From assembly GCA_902797685.1 (NCBI GenBank), contig CADBTQ010000071.1:1-61740 (forward strand): a stretch of DNA of 61,740 nucleotides, given 5' to 3'. How positions within the stretch are numbered: the stretch's first letter is position 1; each line of letters starts with the position of its first letter. A program made the translations under genes and the position numbers. The notes under the pieces were generated by a model that was given only the letters and a program-made list of their open reading frames with translations, ran no database searches and was not told the origin of the DNA. Shown here piece by piece: positions 59,699-61,740 of this stretch. Source of the DNA: an uncultured Eubacteriales bacterium (GTDB taxonomy: Bacteria; Bacillota; Clostridia; Christensenellales; CAG-1252).

Positions 59699-61354
59699 TT
59701 ACCTCTGCTCGATACTGTCGTAACTCTTGCTCAACCCCACCGACAGCCAAGCAAGCGCCGCCGCGGCAAACACCGCGGCTGCCAGCGCTTCCATACCCAA
59801 GGTAAAAGGAGCGCCGATGGTGGGCATCGCCGAGCCGACAAGACCCGCCAAACCCATCAGAGCGGAAAGGATCAGACCCACGCCCAAGGTGGTGATGGTC
59901 GCCAAGCTGCCGCCCGCGTTTTCGCCGTCTCCGCCCACGGGGAACTGGGGATGCGTCATATCCAATTTGATGGCAAACGCCGTCAGCGCCAAGGCGAACA
60001 ACAAGCCGATGCCCATGATGGCAAAGCCGTAACCCACGGGGAGTTGCTTGGTCGCCATGACGACCGTCATACACACTACGATGGAACCCGCCGCCACCAA
60101 CAAGTACAGACCCATCTTGACGAGGATCTGCCATTTGACGGGCGCGGGGGATATTTTGGTGAGATAAAACGCTTCCCCTTCGCGGCTGACGCAAGAACCC
60201 GCAAAGGACACGGTGATGGTGACGAAGATAAACAGCACCAACATCGTCAAAGCGGGTACGGTCACCTGATCGAGGGCTTTGCTGCCCACGTCGATCGCCA
60301 AACGATTGCAATAATACACCATTACGGGCGCGGCGCACGCCATCGCCAAATATTGGAAAGAGTGATTGTTGCTGCGGAAGATCTCCAAAAACTCGCGGTG
60401 GAAAATGCTGGCGATGGTCCCGCGGCGCTTGTTGCGGGTATGGTGGACGAAAGACGCCGATTCCGCCTCGATGTTGCGGAGTACCGTCACAAGATACCAC
60501 TTGTGGGTAACGAACAGCGACGCCGCGATAAGCAACAAAGTCTCCCCGATCGACACGGGGACAGACAGCGCCAAAGACGAGGGTTTGATCGTCATTTTGG
60601 CAAGCACGTTTTGGGGTGCGAACGTCATCAACATATCCACGGGCAAGCTCAACGGGTAGGCATAGTGCAGGCGATCGAGGTTTTGCAACCCGCTCTCGCT
60701 CATCAAACGCATACTTTCCCCCTTGAGGAAATTGACGACCATCTCAAACAGCGAAACGTACGCCGCGAAGAAAGCGCCAAGCAGCACCACGCTCACCACC
60801 AAATTGAAGAGATGGAAGTGTTTGACTCGCGCTCCCACTTCCATGGCGGGGATCGCCAACAAGTTGGCGACGGTCATGGGGATGATCATAGATATCGCCA
60901 AATAGACGGGCATCAACAGATAAAACCGCCAGCCCGCGTTGATGGCGATACCGAACATGATGGTGACGGGCAACAAAAGCGCCAAAGTCGCTATACTCAA
61001 CCCCACCGCCAGAGTCACCACTTTGGCAATATACATACTGCGCCCCGTGACCGGGAATCTCAGCAGCAGTTCGTTGTCTCCGCTGTGGTACAAACTCTTG
61101 ACCGTGGACGAGATGGCCAATACCAACATCGCCACCTCGAAAACGAGGTGATAGGTCAACATGAACTGGTAGTCCATGTGATAAACGTGAAACATGGCGA
61201 TCAACGAATTGACGCCGAACAACAACAACGCGTATATCCCTCCGAATAACAAAAAGGACAGCGTGTACTTGATGATCGCTTTTTTGCGTGGGGCACCCCG
61301 CATGCCGTAGCGTGCCTTCAGCTCGAGCTTGATGAGTGCGGCGGTATTGCTCAT
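59699..61354 (-). CDS. ABC-2-like exporter permease
   Basis: A 551-residue protein with about 12 hydrophobic helices. The order (KLELKARYG start, SFLLFGGIYALLLFGVNSLIAMF, ...SGDNELLLRFPVTGRSMYIAKVVTLAV, ...GEAFYLTKISPAPVKWQILVKMGLYLLVA) fits large ABC-2 type permeases, in which two SxxxxELLLxxPVS-like coupling segments contact the ATPase. I start it at ATG 61354, 2 nt after the ATPase stop. It is the membrane half of an exporter followed by two surface proteins. Cargo is unknown. Confidence 0.85.
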   Translation of the reverse strand: MSNTAALIKLELKARYGMRGAPRKKAIIKYTLSFLLFGGIYALLLFGVNSLIAMFHVYHMDYQFMLTYHLVFEVAMLVLAISSTVKSLYHSGDNELLLRFPVTGRSMYIAKVVTLAVGLSIATLALLLPVTIMFGIAINAGWRFYLLMPVYLAISMIIPMTVANLLAIPAMEVGARVKHFHLFNLVVSVVLLGAFFAAYVSLFEMVVNFLKGESMRLMSESGLQNLDRLHYAYPLSLPVDMLMTFAPQNVLAKMTIKPSSLALSVPVSIGETLLLIAASLFVTHKWYLVTVLRNIEAESASFVHHTRNKRRGTIASIFHREFLEIFRSNNHSFQYLAMACAAPVMVYYCNRLAIDVGSKALDQVTVPALTMLVLFIFVTITVSFAGSCVSREGEAFYLTKISPAPVKWQILVKMGLYLLVAAGSIVVCMTVVMATKQLPVGYGFAIMGIGLLFALALTAFAIKLDMTHPQFPVGGDGENAGGSLATITTLGVGLILSALMGLAGLVGSAMPTIGAPFTLGMEALAAAVFAAAALAWLSVGLSKSYDSIEQR

Positions 61355-61356
61355 AC

Positions 61357-61740
61357 TTACGCCTCCGGGGTCGGCTCCACGGCGGAAGACGACTCGTCTT
61401 CGTCCATGATCGAGCGGAACTTCCGCTCCAAGTCTTCCCTCGCGCCCTCTTGTTTGAGATCCACGATCTCGCGCAAAGTGCCGTCTTTGATGATGGCGAC
61501 GCGGTCGCAAAGACGAGCGACCAAGTCGATGTTGTGCGAGGAGAAAAACACCGTGTTGCCCTTGTCGCAATGGGCGCGCATACGGTCGATGATCTCAAAG
61601 ATGGATTGGGGATCCAAGCCCACCATCGGTTCGTCCAGCACCCACAATTTGGGCTCGTGGATCAACGCCGCGATGATACAGATCTTTTGTTTCATGCCGT
61701 GGCTGTAACCCATGATCTGACGATCCAACGCCTTTTCCAA
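61357..61740 (-). CDS. ABC transporter ATP-binding protein, C-terminal part (5' end outside window)
   Basis: Only the last 127 residues are present. The ABC signature appears as YSHGMKQKICIIAALI, the non-canonical form common in ABC-2 ATPases. Walker B/D-loop is LWVLDEPMVGLDP and the switch His is in VFFSSHNIDLV. Walker A lies beyond the window edge. It is 2 nt upstream of the permease gene, so the two form one exporter. Confidence 0.93.
   Translation of the reverse strand: MEKALDRQIMGYSHGMKQKICIIAALIHEPKLWVLDEPMVGLDPQSIFEIIDRMRAHCDKGNTVFFSSHNIDLVARLCDRVAIIKDGTLREIVDLKQEGAREDLERKFRSIMDEDESSSAVEPTPEA

Noticed and set aside
1-61740. tRNA, rRNA or known riboswitch genes
   Set aside because: I scanned the gaps for T-loop (GGTTCGA) context, CCA-like acceptor ends and common riboswitch cores and found none that would fold convincingly. 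Most gaps are under 150 bp.

Overview
The window looks like chromosomal core DNA, with lineage-specific surface genes, from a spore-forming or formerly spore-forming Bacillota of class Clostridia. Evidence is the spoVT / SpoVB-like flippase / yabN (MazG) order also seen in Bacillus, an archaeal-type AspRS, phosphoglycerate mutase of the GpmI type, InlB/MBG-like surface proteins, AGGAG ribosome sites and sigma-A promoters. Base composition is moderately GC-rich. An uncultured gut Christensenellales-like lineage is my best guess, but it is only a guess. I saw no rRNA, tRNA, integrase, transposase or CRISPR array.

Layout. 1-0.52 kb: 3' end of a collagen-like surface protein. 0.6-4.1 kb (minus): trmN6-rsmI-acyltransferase-like-DUF6320-like operon, started by a promoter that predicts a leaderless mRNA. 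4.2-6.3 kb (plus): consensus promoter, a ~440-nt leader with three 81-bp repeats and a hairpin element, then a long DnaD-like replication protein. 6.4-11.9 kb (plus): a membrane-anchored acidic protein carrying three copies of an unrecognised domain, then nadE. 11.9-15.8 kb (minus): folA, then typA-gltX. 16.1-25.0 kb (minus): pgk-tpiA-gpmI followed by a large secreted double phosphoesterase split by one in-frame TAA. 25.2-27.9 kb: an alpha/beta-hydrolase whose nucleophile position is Asp, coupled to a small carbohydrate-binding-like protein; divergently a DUF1294-like protein and a HAD phosphatase. 27.9-28.45 kb: an array of short unrelated hairpins joined by conserved linkers. 28.4-35.2 kb (minus): FNT channel, sigma/putative anti-sigma pair, PrcB-like lipoprotein, beta-propeller membrane protein and DUF1858 protein. 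35.2-35.65 kb: repeat debris. 35.7-45.6 kb (minus): aspS, pnuC, M19 dipeptidase, an acidic single-pass membrane protein, dusB, yabN, flippase, spoVT. 45.6-47.2 kb: structured intergenic DNA, a DUF6935-like gene and a Mug-family glycosylase with a second predicted leaderless start. 47.25-61.74 kb (minus): ABC exporter genes, two large surface proteins, and a 2,132-residue surface protein whose cytoplasmic tail carries the same unrecognised domain as the protein at 6.45 kb.

How the parts connect. Housekeeping functions (glycolysis, NAD synthesis and salvage, tRNA charging and modification) alternate with large envelope proteins. The unrecognised ~145-residue cytosolic domain, always joined to the membrane by an E/Q/P-rich linker, is the most coherent candidate for an undescribed system. 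The most unusual nucleic-acid features are a dispersed hairpin element whose arms copy its local flank (in one case the 3' end of pgk), the hairpin array next to the FNT gene, and a short repeat that also occurs in frame inside two acidic proteins.
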